Positions 45,714-58,126 of a DNA stretch of 64,000 bases are shown piece by piece. Made by a program: the position numbers and the translations under genes. The DNA is from Malus domestica (taxonomy: Eukaryota > Streptophyta > Magnoliopsida > Rosales > Rosaceae). The stretch is taken from contig NC_091672.1 of assembly GCF_042453785.1 (NCBI RefSeq), forward strand, positions 14,216,501-14,280,500, in the 5' to 3' direction. Under the pieces are notes generated by a model, which searched no databases, was not told where the DNA came from, and saw only the letters and a program-made list of their open reading frames with translations. Every line of letters starts with the position of its first letter. The stretch's first letter is position 1.

Positions 45714-46651
45714 TGTAAACACGAAATTTTCCTGAAACAAACGAAACAAGAGCACGTGTACAAAATAATATTTTGTATTAATGATTTAGGGGTTACAATC
45801 TCTCTCAAATTTGATCCTCTGATTCGATCTCCGTAAGGTGTTGATTTGTGGATTGTGATGCTGATCCAAGGGCCGTCGAGGCTCGATCTTGGATGAACGG
45901 TTGAAAGTTTTCTTCAAGGGCCATTGGGGGCTTAATCTTGAAGGTTGAGGGAAGTTTCTTCAAGGTTTGGGCTTGATCTTGAAGGTTTGATGGATGAACG
46001 GATCTTCAAGGCTTTTAGGCTTGATCTTGAAGAACTGTTGATGAACGAATCTTCAAGGGCCTTTGGGGCTTGATCTTGATGAACAGTTGATGAATGGATC
46101 TTCAAGGGCTTTTGGGCTTTATCTTGAAAAACGGTTGGATATGTGGATTTGTTGATGTTGTTGATCCAAAGGGCCGTTGGGGCTTGATCTTAAGATGAAT
46201 GAATGATGAACGATGAACGCTTTTCAAGGGCCGTCGGGGCTTGATCTTGAATTGGTGAGAGTTCCTTCAAAGGTCCGTTGGGGCTTGATCTTGAATGAAA
46301 TTTGACAAAGAACAAAGAGAGTTTTGTTGATCCTTTGGGATTTGCTTAGGAACTTTGGAGTTTCAAAGCTTCAAGGTTTTGGTGTGAGGTGAATTGGTTA
46401 TGAATTGGTGTCCCAAATGAATGCCTTGGCTTCCTATTTATAGAATTCCAAAATTTGATTTTTGGGTTTAAATAATCAGATGAAATAAATCATTTCTGCC
46501 AAGCGTTGACACGTGTCATGTTTGATGACTTTTCTGATGATTCTCGATTTTTTGTTGAGTCACATGCTATGTGTAAAATTTATGTGACACATGAACGTTG
46601 AAATTCTAATTATTGATCAACATTTATTTCATCGAAATTTCGATGTCTACA
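45714..46651 (-). mobile_element. Nested solo LTR, 938 bp
   Basis: On the minus strand starts TGTAGACATCGAAATTTCG and ends AAATTTCGTGTTTACA. Perfect TSD TGGAC (45709-45713 and 46652-46656). TATA box CTATAAATAGG on the minus strand near 46434-46444. The parent family is not identified. Confidence 0.85.
45869..46300 (-). repeat. Degenerate repeats with GGGCTTGATCTTGA in the nested LTR
   Basis: About eight irregularly spaced (40-70 bp) copies of a TTCAAGGGC...GGGGCTTGATCTTGA motif, several followed by GATGAACG. Each unit holds the short inverted pair TTCAAG/CTTGAA. They lie downstream of the LTR TATA box in the minus orientation, so in the R/U5 part. Confidence 0.75.
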
Positions 46652-46760
46652 TGGACCTACAAACACACAAAAATAGCTTAAAACACTCTTATAAATAGGA
46701 ACTAAGCAAATGCAAAGGAGTAAACTAACAAAGTCGCATATATATGCTCCTATCAGATAT

Positions 46761-47175
46761 GAAAGTTGTTCCGAGCACCGTAACCGCTATCTGTGTTGTT
46801 CCGATCCTCATCAACCGACGGGTAGAGAGAGTCAAACTGTCGGAGAGATTTCTATCAATAGTAGCACGCGCATACTTTCAAAGTTGAATGCAACGATGTC
46901 TTCGTGAATATTTGCAGAACATCATCATAAAAATCACTCACTTCAGGCACAAAACCATGACAGTAGGAACAACGTCGATGAGTGTACTTAAACTAACAAC
47001 AAACATATTTTCTGGGGAGTTGGAGTTTACATGCTACTTGTACACTAAGGAAAATTCATACATTGTATAATTACAAGTCGATCGCATGTATATTTACGTG
47101 GTATACATAACATGGTTTCTAATTAATTGCACAAAGACTGCTTCATCAAAGACTACCAACCATGGTGATTCCTTC
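46761..47175. other. 3' flank of the MYB-CC gene
   Basis: Probably holds the 3' untranslated region of the minus-strand gene. Short open frames at 46710-47070 have no recognisable product. Confidence 0.4.
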
Positions 47176-50100
47176 CTATTGTTTTGAACCACACAAGGGA
47201 TCTAACTCCATAGGTGCTTTCTGTGCAGCACCGCCATCTCTTTCTTTAAACTCTGTTTGCAAGCCAAATCCATATCCACCGTCACTTCCATACACTTCTC
47301 GATCCCACTGACCCACAAATTCGTTCTTCTGGTCAGCTTTTAGAGGCAGATTAGATGTGGCGCAACCGTCTGCCAGCCCTTCATCCACCCTTTGTTTCTT
47401 TCGGGGAGATGAGGGTGCGGCCGATGCATCGCCCATTGTCTCCAAATGAGCTGGCTTCTGCTTTTCCTCAGCTGATGGTAACGCTTCTGATGCTTTGAGT
47501 GAACCACCAAACTTTTGCTGCTCCTCGATGATCTTCTGCAAGTATTTACCCTGAGCTTCTATTCTCATTTGCAACTGTCTTTGAACCTGAATTGATTTTC
47601 AGACATTAGTGAATTCTTTGTAAAGCCACCAATGAGTAGACACTGACCAGAACAAAATGACAATAACCATCCCCCTAAATCGCATACATGAACAGCTCAT
47701 TACAAGTTTTCATCATATTAAGTGCCTGCACTTGATTCTGAGAGGATAGGAGATCAGGAAACAGTTCCTGAATCATGCTCTACTGCAGAAATGAACGAGC
47801 AACACTATGGTCGGATCTAAGAACAAAAATTGAAGAACACAGAAAAAAGATGGGCATTTGCAGAACATCCACCCACCGATTTTCCCATCTCTACAACATT
47901 ATTTTTATTGAAAAACAATTATTACCCAATCCATATTCCCAAAGCCAGAGCCAAACTCAGGCCCCGGAGAAGAAAAATGCCATACAAAAACCTTGACCTC
48001 TAGGCTATGTAATTGCTGGATTAACTATTTTCAATTTTTGCAAAATAATTTTCAGCATAAACTTGAAAACTTTCCTTTTAGCGCTTGAGTAATTCTTTTT
48101 CTGCGTCTGTCAGAAACAATTTTCTTTCTATGAGCTTTCCTTCCAATAAAGATATTGCAGGGCAGACTACATCTCTCTTCCAGCAATTTAAGGTGAAGTG
48201 AGAGAAAGAGACCTTACCTCAAGCTGTTCATGAAGACGCTTCTGAACTTCCATTTGCATCCTTAATGCCTCATTAATTTGCACTCCACTGAACAATTGAA
48301 TGTTTTTTTTGGAACGTTAGATGCATATGCATGAGACAAATGATTATGCAAGTGAAGAGGGATAATGATATTGGTCATGAAAGCTTAAGAGACAAAATGT
48401 GGTCCTCGTACAGAGGTTTAACCAATAAAAGGTAAAGGAAAAGGTACCCACGGAGAAGAATCTGAGCAAGATAGGCTGTCTCCAGAACCCTTCTTCTCAT
48501 CCTTAGAACCTATCAGTCAGAAACAGTACTCCAAATTCAAATTAACTCATATTTTTATAAGGTAAAAACAAGTTTTCTATTGCTAAAATAACATATATAG
48601 GAGATAGACGCCTTTACCATCAGCTGGAGACTCTGGCAGGTACTTTGCAAGTCGGTATTTCTATACAAAAGAATAATTGCGTAGTTAAAAATAAGAACAT
48701 TAAATGTCCCTGAATATGTAATATAGTATAGCAAGGTGACCCGCACCTGTAAATGGCTCTTCACATGATAAATAGTTAGTCCTGGAACACCCATCACTCT
48801 CAGAACACCTTTAGGTGTTGCCCCTATGTAAAATTGCAAAAAACAAACATTTGTGAAATATTAATTAGGTAATGAATGTGATTAGAAACACTAGTTTGGG
48901 TGGGACCAGATATGGAAAAAAAAAATTCATCAAATCCCTGTACTGTGGGACTAATTTGTCCATTGGACTACATGCCACAAATAAAGGATTGGACAATTCA
49001 ATCCGGTCCTACGTTTCTTCCTGGGTTTGCAAAGCACCACTAGCTATCACATATAAACTAAAATACATCCACTTCAACAAAAATAAATAATTTAAGCACA
49101 AATGAATCATTAACCAAAAGTTCAGACCAAGCAGTGAATTATTTAATGAAACATAGAGAAAGTAGATGAAATTTATAAACCACCCTGCCAAGAAAATAGG
49201 GGGAATAAAAGCTAGAAGAGAATTTCCTTTTTTTTCAATTGTTTTCAATTTATTAACTCAAAAGAAATGTGCAAATCGTGGATAAGGAATCGAACATTGA
49301 CTTTTTGAAGAAAACACAGAATCATTACACTCTAGTGTAGGAAAATATTCAACATACCAATAACAATCAGAATTCCTTTAAATAAATTAACCGAAAGCAA
49401 CACTAACCCTCATCCCAGTGAAAAAGTTAAGAGCCTCACTAGTCCTAGAAGTCCTTGACAGGGTTGGTTATACGATTAACTATCCAAATGAATATCCTTC
49501 ACAGTACAGCATCATAATTTCAATTTGCAGGTGGACTGATCAGATGGTTATTAGTTGATATTCCCCACCTATACAAGTAGTATAGATGGTTATCCATAGA
49601 ATGTAGTAGAAGATTATATGTGAAGGGAAGAAACAAAGGAACTAATCGTTGAACACATCTTCCTTGGCTCTTCTTCAATCCATGCCTGAGCAAATTTTCC
49701 ACCGGAGAATTTCAAAACTTGGCATCAACGGAAGGCCAGAAGATACAGAAATTAATTCAGTAGAAGACTATGGCCTTCTACTTCAACCAAAAGCACTGTC
49801 AATGCAATATAAGTCAGAGCACCACTGATCCAGACTAGGAGACTTCACTAGAGTTTACAAAAATGGATATCTCCAGATATGCTTCTTTCACGGAAAAAAC
49901 AGTTACTAAAAATAGTCACCAAAAAGTTTTCTGTGTTTCCTTCATCAATAGAAGAACAACAATATACAGATGAGAGCTTATGTTTGAGCTTTTTTTGAAA
50001 TGAAAACAAAAAAAAAATTACTATTTCCTTTGGGCATTAAATAAAAAAAAAAAAGTGGAAATGTTACAAACACGCGTTCAAAGTATAGCTTCTAGTGTTT

Positions 50101-52611
50101 TTACATTTTTATTTTCTTTTTACAAGAAGTACATCATAGTGGACAAGATATTCACTACAAACGTTCTAGAAATTAACAAAAGCTCTAACTACCACATAGT
50201 GAAAAATAAAATATGCTGTCAAAACCTAAATTAATACCACTCCCTAAACACTGACTTTAATCTAACCTAGGGTTTCTAGAGTTAGAGACAAGTAAAAAGA
50301 TTCAGTTATGATATTCACAAAGAACGAACAATGTGAATATGTCCTTTTACTTTATAAGAAACAGAATTGATTAAAAATAGAACTTCACAAAATTAGTGAA
50401 CAAAGAGTCCACTTCTGTAAGAATCATTATAAATACTAGGAAACAGCCAATGAGATTGACAGTGCCAGTTAGTTGGAACCTTGCATCACCCTGTCTCCCA
50501 TGCAACAGTCCGATGGAAAGTGCAACAGGAACTTATAGCAGGAGTCACTGCTCAAGAGTGGTTTTTTCTTCTTTCCTGTACTAATCTTAAAGGCATGCCA
50601 AAGTGCTCACAAGAGCAGATGGTTGTGCTATACTTAAAGAGGAACCGCCAAAAGAATAAGTAAGATCAACGGGGAAGTGGTTGCAGAATCCTCCCCGGGC
50701 CCAAACAAGACAGAAGAAAAATAAAGAGGCTGAAACAGACCTTTACTGAGAACCTCTAGATCGTGAGTCTTGGACAACTAAAAGTTTAGTAGTTTTTACA
50801 AGAAACCCGACTATGAGGGGAGCCACTAGAGCACCAAGATACAGGTAAGTATTGTTCCTTTCATAATAATATCTATCAGACAACTAACAAGTGCAGGACA
50901 TTGAGGGGGCAAGTGGAGGCCATGATAAAAAACAAAAAAATGACAATGCTCCCTAGACATGTGGCCAATCATTCATAACTGGTCAAACAAACGAAGTTTC
51001 CTAAGCAGATTGCTCCATCAATAGTGCAACTCCGTCCCAGATTATAACCATGATTTTATGAGAAGCCCGACCCTGGTGAGGAAATGTAAGCTTAGAGATG
51101 AGCAAGACTAGAAAAGAAATCATTAAAAGAATCTGTAGGGTGAACAACCCTGCACTTTGTCATTGGAAATCAGTAAAACAAAACATAATCTCTCTCAGTC
51201 AGAAAGGTGTAGAATGTATCCAGCTCTTATACCATGACAATGGGTAATAACACTCATGGTGTTAAACTGACAAATCCAAGAGTGCACACATCACGTCGTT
51301 GGAATAACTGCAGACAGATACAGTTAAATGAAGAGATTATCTTACTCAGATCCAGCCAGAAGGAAGTAATCACTGAAGTCCCATGGATGATCACTGTACT
51401 GGTTATTTCCGCCCATAAGACAAAAGTGGAGTTCACACTAGCCACTCTTTTTCCGCATAGAACTTGAGTGGGGAAAATATTGGGTGCATCCAGTGCAAGG
51501 GATTCCTTCAACCTTGCACCAGACCATCGTAAGTGTTTTTTAGAGACAGACAAAAACCATTGTCATCAAGGAGGAGACCAACAATGAAACAGTATGATGA
51601 CAAAAGTCAGTACCCAAATGGTTACTAATACCTTAAAGGAGTTGTTTCCGAGTGTAACATTCCATTAACATTTATCCTTCCTCCGTCCCTCCTCAACCCC
51701 CTCTGCTCCCTCTTCCCCTATATTTCCATCCAGTCCCCCCGCCCTTCTCTATCTTTAACTAATAAGACAATAACTGAAAACCAAAAATGTAGTGACAATC
51801 AAAAAGGCCCTAAGTAGCTGAGTCTGAACATGATTTGGATAAAAAAAAAAAAAAAGAGCATGAATTCTTGATACGGATAGAAAAGGAGTACAAATTCTTG
51901 TGGTCATACTAAAAGTTCAATACATTTTCGAGGTTAAACTTGACAAAACAATTTCTCTATTATCTTTTTTTTTTTTTTTAGAAATCAACTACAAAGAAGG
52001 CAGAAAGAAAACAAACAAAGACCGAATTAATAAAAATTCTTGTAAAAACAAACCAAAGCCATCTCAACCACATAGGTGCACTCATAAACATTAGAAAAAT
52101 TTGGAAACATTCGATCAACGATTTCTATGAATGATTCCAACAATTTCTTCATTTCGTTCGCCGAGCATCTTGATTATAACCTTTTAATTTATAAATAAAT
52201 GAAGCCCCCTCTAAACCAATTGGTACAGAATTAAAAGGATCAACAAAAAGCACAATTAAATTAATCATGTAAAAATTAGAGGAAACTGGTTCAATTTGAA
52301 GGAAGGCCATGTCAAAATTGCAAGGGAATCAGAGGACATAAATATAATGAATAAGTAAATAAATTGAAAAAACCGGTTCTGAAAAGAAAATACGCACTGT
52401 CTGGTCCGCCAAGCTGAGTAATGGCATCGACGAAGCGGTCGTGGAGATCTGAAGTCCAGCGGAGCCGTTGCTTCCCGCTTCCACCGCCGGAAGGCGTTGG
52501 GCTTTTCACGGAGGAACCGCCGCTGACAACCCCGACGTTCGCAAGCTCTTGGGAGCTCTGGGGCTTGTGTGGGACCAAGCTCGCCGTTGAAAACTTCTTG
52601 GCGTGATACAT
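47176..52611 (-). CDS. PHL7: MYB-CC (G2-like) transcription factor, PHL7-type
   Basis: Six exons on the minus strand: 52398-52611, 48747-48823, 48618-48660, 48452-48509, 48218-48287, 47176-47586. They sum to 873 nt, giving 290 residues, with GT/AG at every junction. The MYB-like repeat (about 48-103) has KQRLRWTSDLHDRFVDAITQ, LGGPD, ATPKGVLRVMGV and IYHVKSHLQKYRLAKY. The coiled coil (about 123-160) has INEALRMQMEVQKRLHEQLE and VQRQLQMRIEAQGKYL. The tail has PRKKQR, a possible nuclear signal. MYB-CC proteins bind P1BS-like sites as dimers, and several act in phosphate starvation signalling. The role of this subgroup is less settled. The start ATG (MYHAKKFS) is preferred over upstream in-frame non-ATG codons. 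Confidence 0.9.
48824..52397 (-). other. First intron of the MYB-CC gene, 3.6 kb
   Basis: Splits an Arg codon inside the MYB repeat, between GGPD and ATPKG. No clear element or gene was seen inside. Short open frames on both strands carry no recognisable domain. Confidence 0.6.
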
Positions 52612-52900
52612 GTTAAAGATTCTGCCCAATTACCAACACCCAATCGGAGACGGAGAGAGGGGGGAAGAGAGTGAAGGTGCCGGCGGTGCAGAAAATTGAG
52701 GTTCCCTCCGAGTGGGAATTCTATCAATCGAATAGACGAGTGATAAAATTCTGTTGAGGGAGTCGGAAATGGTAAGCTTTGTCTGTCTGTAATTGGACTG
52801 GACGCGATTGGAGGCCTGCAATTTGGTAAACGGCGTTTTTGGACGATACACAAATAAGGTCAAAAGCCACGCCACCCGGCCACCCAAAGCTTTTGGTAAT
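52612..52900 (-). promoter_or_regulatory. 5' leader and proximal promoter of the MYB-CC gene
   Basis: A pyrimidine-rich stretch on the minus strand (CTCTCTTCCCCCCTCTCTCC, about 52649-52668) typical of plant 5' leaders, upstream of the chosen ATG. No convincing TATA box. Start sites cannot be fixed from sequence. Confidence 0.4.
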
Positions 52901-53664
52901 AAGTGGTGTTAAAACTTGCTTCCATCAAATTCTGCATCAATCATCACGGAGTGGTCCAGTGATTTGGGATAAATTTTACTCGTATTTCACATCACATGTT
53001 CTAGGTTTAATTTTTTTAGTAAATCGCACGATGATAACAGGACGGAGATTGAAATGCTTGTGTGAGTCTTTCCGACCCCAAAAAAATATACAAACGTGAT
53101 AAAACCACCTACTGGTTCCTTTTTAAAAAATAAAATAAAATGTTGCACGAATGCTACCAAGAATAAGAGCCGTATTGGTTGATGTCTGCATAAGCGCTTA
53201 GAAGGACGTCGATATTCGTAAGGACCGTTATGAAAAGGCTCAATTTGCATGTTTAAAGGGAAATGGGGATGCTTTGGCCCTTAGGAGACCTAATTTTCAT
53301 ATCTGAAGATTTTGAACAAATCAAGCAGTATCTAGAAATTAAGGGCTAATTTGAGATTGATGTGCTTATTTTTAAAAATGTTTCTACTGTACTTTAAGAA
53401 TGATCAGCTATAAATAAAGTATATTTTTAAAACTGTTGTGAGTACAAAAACAAGTATAAAAGTGTTTGGTAAATACTAATATAGAAAAGGTTTTATAACT
53501 CTGCGTAATGACAAAAATAGACGTAATGTGGAAAATATCTTTCTATTAACTTTTTTGTTAAAAAGATGACTCTCAAATCTATCTAATCTTTTTTCCTTCA
53601 TATTATCTTAACATCTGTAGTTGCATCGCCAAAACCTACTTAAAAAAAAACAAATATAAATAAA
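52901..53664. other. Intergenic sequence
   Basis: No gene or bounded repeat recognised. AT-rich toward the right. Confidence 0.4.
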
Positions 53665-53672
53665 TAAAATTT

Positions 53673-53792
53673 GGGAATTGTTATTAGCACTCCAATAATC
53701 TTATTGGCACTCCAAACTTTCTATAATTAGAAAGAAAAGTACACTTGTGAGGAGTGTAAAATGAGATTTTTGAAGTGCTAATAACAGTTCCC
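53673..53792. mobile_element. hAT-like MITE, 120 bp
   Basis: Termini GGGAATTGTTATTAGCACTC and (reverse) GGGAACTGTTATTAGCACTT, perfect 8-bp TSD TAAAATTT (53665-53672 and 53793-53800). Confidence 0.85.
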
Positions 53793-53853
53793 TAAAATTT
53801 TCTTCAATGTCTTCAAACAATAATAACATAAAATAAGCATACATACAAAAAAA

Positions 53854-55103
53854 TTATGAATGCATCAAACTTGCAGCAATGTTGTTCCAGAATGTCTCTA
53901 TTTCTTGTGCAGTAGGTCCTTCGGTAATATGATATTTTTCTTGTTCTTCATCCGAGTTTGAGCCATCATTCAAGTTAACCTTCATGTTGTCAAAATGAGT
54001 ATCACGTTGGGCATGCCTTCTTATATAATTGTGAAGCGTCATAGTTGCGATTATTATTTTGACTTGCTTCTTAAAAGGGTAACTAGGCATGTCCCTTAAA
54101 ATGTTCCACCTCTTTTTCCATACACCAAAAGTTGCATTCAATGACACTCCTAAGGGAAGAGTGTATGTGGTTAAATACCTCTTTAGATCTCATTGGTTCT
54201 CTACCCCTACGAAAATCAGGAAGATGATACCTTTCACCATTATAGGTTCCTAAATAACCACTCATTTGTGGGTACCTAGCATCCACAAGATAATATTTTC
54301 CTGTAATGTTCAAAGCATGCTACTACGATAAAAAATTTAAAAATTAAAAATTAAAAAAAAAACTCTAAAAAGTGCCTAATCAAATGCAGAATTTGAGACA
54401 TATGCACAAGTTTGAGACATTACCATTTTGAGGCTTAGAAAACTTTAAAGCACTATTTCGTAATACATATAAGAATATCCTTGTATCATGTGCAATTCAT
54501 TCCCAACCTCACATGCAAAGATGAATTGCATGTCAAAATTACATTCGGCCATTACATTTTGAGTTGGTCTCCATTTCCTCTCAATATATGGTACTTGATC
54601 TCTAGAAGGTATTATGGCTTGAACATGTACACCACCAGTAGTACCAATACAATTCTGCAAATAATTATTATAACACAATTTTCAATAAATATAATTTAAT
54701 TCATAAGACAAAGCAAGAAGTATCATATCTATTTATTATTTTTTTACCTTAAAGTGGGGCATATATCTAGAGTCCCTCAATATCTCTGCAAGAACACCAT
54801 TAAACTCAAGATCCAGCAGTTTGATAACATCAATAGTCTTAATATATACAATATCAAGTAACTGACTAAAGTATATGCTTACAATCTTGCCGAAGTGTTG
54901 AAATCGTTATTGTGCTAACCTATTCTTTCACCTTGTCCTAGAATAAACAAAAACATTCTTAACATTTCACTAGAACACGTTCTCCTTGAACCTTTCAATC
55001 CATACTTGTTTTGCAGGTCACTACACAATCTCATAAATACCACTTTGTCCGTTTTGAACATCCTATGACAACTCCTCTCATTTCCTCGTAATATTTCCAT
55101 CAA
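53854..55103 (-). pseudogene. PIF/Harbinger transposase (HARBI1/DDE_Tnp_4) remnant
   Basis: Minus-strand pieces in order: N-terminal region 54915-55103 (CHRMFKTDKVVFMRLCSDLQ, YGLKGSRR), first catalytic region 54445-54678 (NCIGTTGGVHVQAIIP and TQNVMAECNFDMQF), middle 54083-54313 (KYYLVDARYPQMSGYLGTY, ERYHLPDFRRGREP), C-terminal 53854-54147 (FGVWKKRWNILRDMP, TLHNYIRRHA). The first catalytic Asp of the family (IDGVHV) is Gly here (TGGVHV), and frames are broken between pieces, so the enzyme is dead. Such transposases could have mobilised the Tourist-like elements in this window, but no link to these TIRs is shown. Confidence 0.85.
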
Positions 55104-55505
55104 CCACTTATATCATGTTTGAGAAGAATCCATACAAGGTGTTTTGTGGATATATGTTTGATAATAATGTTTTATAATACGAACACAAAGGCATTCAGTT
55201 TGGTTTAACTATTCCTCATCTTGCAAGATGTCTATATCTTGAAAGAGATCTGCAATTTTGAAAAAAATAAAATCTCATCATTTTTCCTGCAAATAGGAGG
55301 AGTACATGCATGAAAAAAAAAATTATTCTTAAATAGAGAATCCAAATAACAACCATCCAATTATAATCCCAAGTAAAACACAAAGAAATCCAAGTAACCA
55401 TCCCAAATGACAAATCAAAATATAAACTCAAGTTCCAAGATATTTTAGATTATATTGTCTACCACAAAATATAAAACATTGCAAACTAAATGCATTACAT
55501 GGCAC
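55104..55505. other. Spacer between the two Harbinger genes
   Basis: No further domain recognised. Confidence 0.4.
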
Positions 55506-55762
55506 CTAATTTTCATCTTGCTCATAGATAAGCAATTGAAGCTTGATGTTCAGATCTTCTATAATTAAGAACATTTCTCTCATCTCTTGTTTTAGAAATA
55601 ATCGAGTTGCAAATAGTCATAAGGAGATCTCAGGCCCTGCACCAGGCAAAGATGAAACCATCTTCATCACTTCAGCAATACTACTATTTTGTAAACCCTT
55701 TACCATGTTTAAAGTTGTATTTTTACTCTCAATTACACCAACCATATGGTCAATTTGTTCTG
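55506..55762 (-). pseudogene. Harbinger Myb/SANT-like accessory protein remnant
   Basis: The minus strand reads [19 protein letters not shown], then after a frame break [29 protein letters not shown] and a stop. This is the conserved C-terminal region of the Myb-like second protein of plant PIF/Harbinger elements, which brings the transposase to the ends. The N-terminal Myb part is cut off at about 55763, where Gypsy sequence begins. Confidence 0.65.
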
Positions 55763-55764
55763 AC

Positions 55765-56160
55765 AACTTGGACCTTGATGCTGTTGGAATTCATAGGAAG
55801 CTTCAATTGAATGAACTTGAAGAAATTCGGAACGAGGCGTACGAGAACGCTCTTATTTACAAAGAGAAGTCGAAGGCATTCCATGACAAGATGATTCATA
55901 CCAAGACATTTGTCGTAAGGCAGAAAGTGTTACTATTCAATTCCTGCCTTCGATTGTTTCCAGGTAAGTTACGTTCTAAATAGATGGGCCCGTTTGTTGT
56001 TACTAATGTCTTTCCTTATGGTGCAGTCCAAATTCAAAGTTTAAAGATCGGAAACGATTTCAAAGTGAATGGACATCGTTTGAAGCCATATTATGACCAC
56101 TTTGAGGAGCATGCCGTGGAGGACATACCCCTCCAGGCCGTGGGCTCCAATGAAGCTTAA
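55765..56160 (+). pseudogene. Gypsy integrase C-terminal fragment
   Basis: Reads [60 protein letters not shown], then a stop where Trp is expected (KWMGPF became K-stop-MGPF), then [14 protein letters not shown] and [17 protein letters not shown]. It matches the C-terminal domain of Athila/Tat integrases. Confidence 0.85.
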
Positions 56161-58126
56161 AAGAAGGTATCATCCGTTTGGAAGATGTTAAAGCAAGCGC
56201 TACTTGGGAGGCAACCCATGCAAATAAAGAAGAACTAGGAAGCTTCGGCATCACAACTAGATTTGCGTTCCTACACCCTACTTTTTATTGCTTTTACTTT
56301 GCCATGCTTGTCATGTTTGTTAGCTGTGTCGTTTGCTTGCTTATGTGTGAGTTTATGTTTAAAACATTAAAGACAATGTTTGGTTTAAGTGTGGGGGGGG
56401 GCAAACAAATGTTTTTGTTAAAAATTCATGGGTTTTTATCACCTATCCCCTCTAGAGTTGTTTCTCACTATTTTTAAGTGTTTTTAGTGTGTTTTGAAGT
56501 GTTTTAGTGTGTTTTGAAAGAAAAATACAAAAATTTGAAAAAAAAATAGAAAAGGTTTTGAAAAACCCAAAAAGAGTCGTTTTTGTGTGTTTGTTTGTGT
56601 CTTAGGGTACCCTCCAATACAATGATGAGGATTTGGTTTTTAATTACATGACCGTTAAAGAAAAATTACAAACATGGATGAAAGTTTGATATGCTCTTTG
56701 GTTTATACTTGGTTGTAATTGTCATTAACGAATTCACATGTAATCACAAAGGAAAAAAATTAGTTTTTGTAACATGCCTTGAAGGAAGGAACTCAAACTA
56801 ACGTTACAACCCTGAGAGACTTAAGCCTAAACTTTGTTTGGAGAGTTATTAATCTGTGATGTTATTGTTTTCTAAAGTCATTGCATGATCTCATCATTCT
56901 TTGCTTGGTTGCTACATAGAATGCATTTTCCTCATTTTAGTTCCAAATACTAGAACTCATGTCCGTTTCATTCAAAGCATGAGATTGAGTGCATAACATA
57001 TAACAAGATGAAGTTTTAGTTACCACCAAAGCCAAAAAGCCTTAATCCCATGCATATGTTTTTTAGGTTTAACCCCTTTGAGCCTTATTTAGCCTATTTT
57101 CCTTGTTAGCCACATTATCCTTACCTAACCTAGAATAGGACTACCCATACCCTTGTTCTTAAAGGATAATGAAGCATAACTTAGAGGGAATTCCTTTTGA
57201 TCAACATATTGCAGAAAATAAATGTGGGGGAAGGTATTTCGTTGCAAATCTATTGAGTTGTACATTTTATGTGCCAAATAATGAGTAGGGCACGAGAAAA
57301 GAAAAAGAAAAAAATATAGAAAAAAATCATGAAAAGAAGAAAAAGAAAGGAAAGAGAAGAAAAGAAAAAAAAGTTGTGAAATAAGTGAGAAAGAACTCAC
57401 AAGTATTGGTTGTTGAAGAAATAGTCCAAAAAGTTTGAATTGACCCTAAGTATGTACGAACTCCCCTTGGTGTTCGAAGTTAGTTGCTGCAATCAAAAGT
57501 TAAATTCTAAGTGTTGATTTCATTGTTTTGCTTACTATCTCTATAAGAATATTTGTTTATCCTTATCTTTCTTTGTTAGCCAATACCCCCTAGCCCGTTA
57601 CAACCCTTAGGCTTCAATCTTGAGTGTTGTGTGTTCAATAATGTGAAGTTTGGGATTGGTATGAGCATATGGTATCCCTGGTTCTCACTTCTAAGTGGTG
57701 GCATTCTCACTAGATCATATATATACATGCATTAATAATTCCAGAAAGTGCCTTATTTGATTATGATATATGTGAGTGCTAGTCTACATGTTTACATCAA
57801 TTTTCTCACATATACCTAGTATAGGGAGTGTAGTTAGAAAATTTGTGTGAAAATAGAGAGTATATCTGGTGAGAAATTGACGGAATTCTCTAAGGCATGT
57901 TACTACATTCAAAATGTTGTTTTAATTGATTAAATGCGAGCTAGTGAGTGGTGACTGCAATTAAGTGTGTGCTCGAGGGTAAGGATAACTAAAATATGTG
58001 GGAGTAGTGATTTTTAACATGTCATGTTTCATTGGAAATCCCTGAGACAAATGTTGGAAGGTCTAGGTTATGTTTTGTTTGTTTCGTTTTGCTCGAGGAC
58101 TAGCAAAAGCTAAGTGTGGGAGAATT

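Larger units (their letters stand above)
44220..46755 (-). mobile_element. Athila-like Gypsy solo LTR, interrupted
   Basis: On the minus strand starts TGATAGGAGCATATATATGC and ends TTTTTACCACATCA. Perfect TSD GATAT at 44215-44219 and 46756-46760. Net length about 1593 bp after removing the nested LTR at 45714-46651. TATA box CCCTATAAATAC at about 45272-45283 (minus). It is homologous along its length to the plus-strand LTR starting at 58127, which is attached to Athila-type integrase sequence. Confidence 0.85.
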
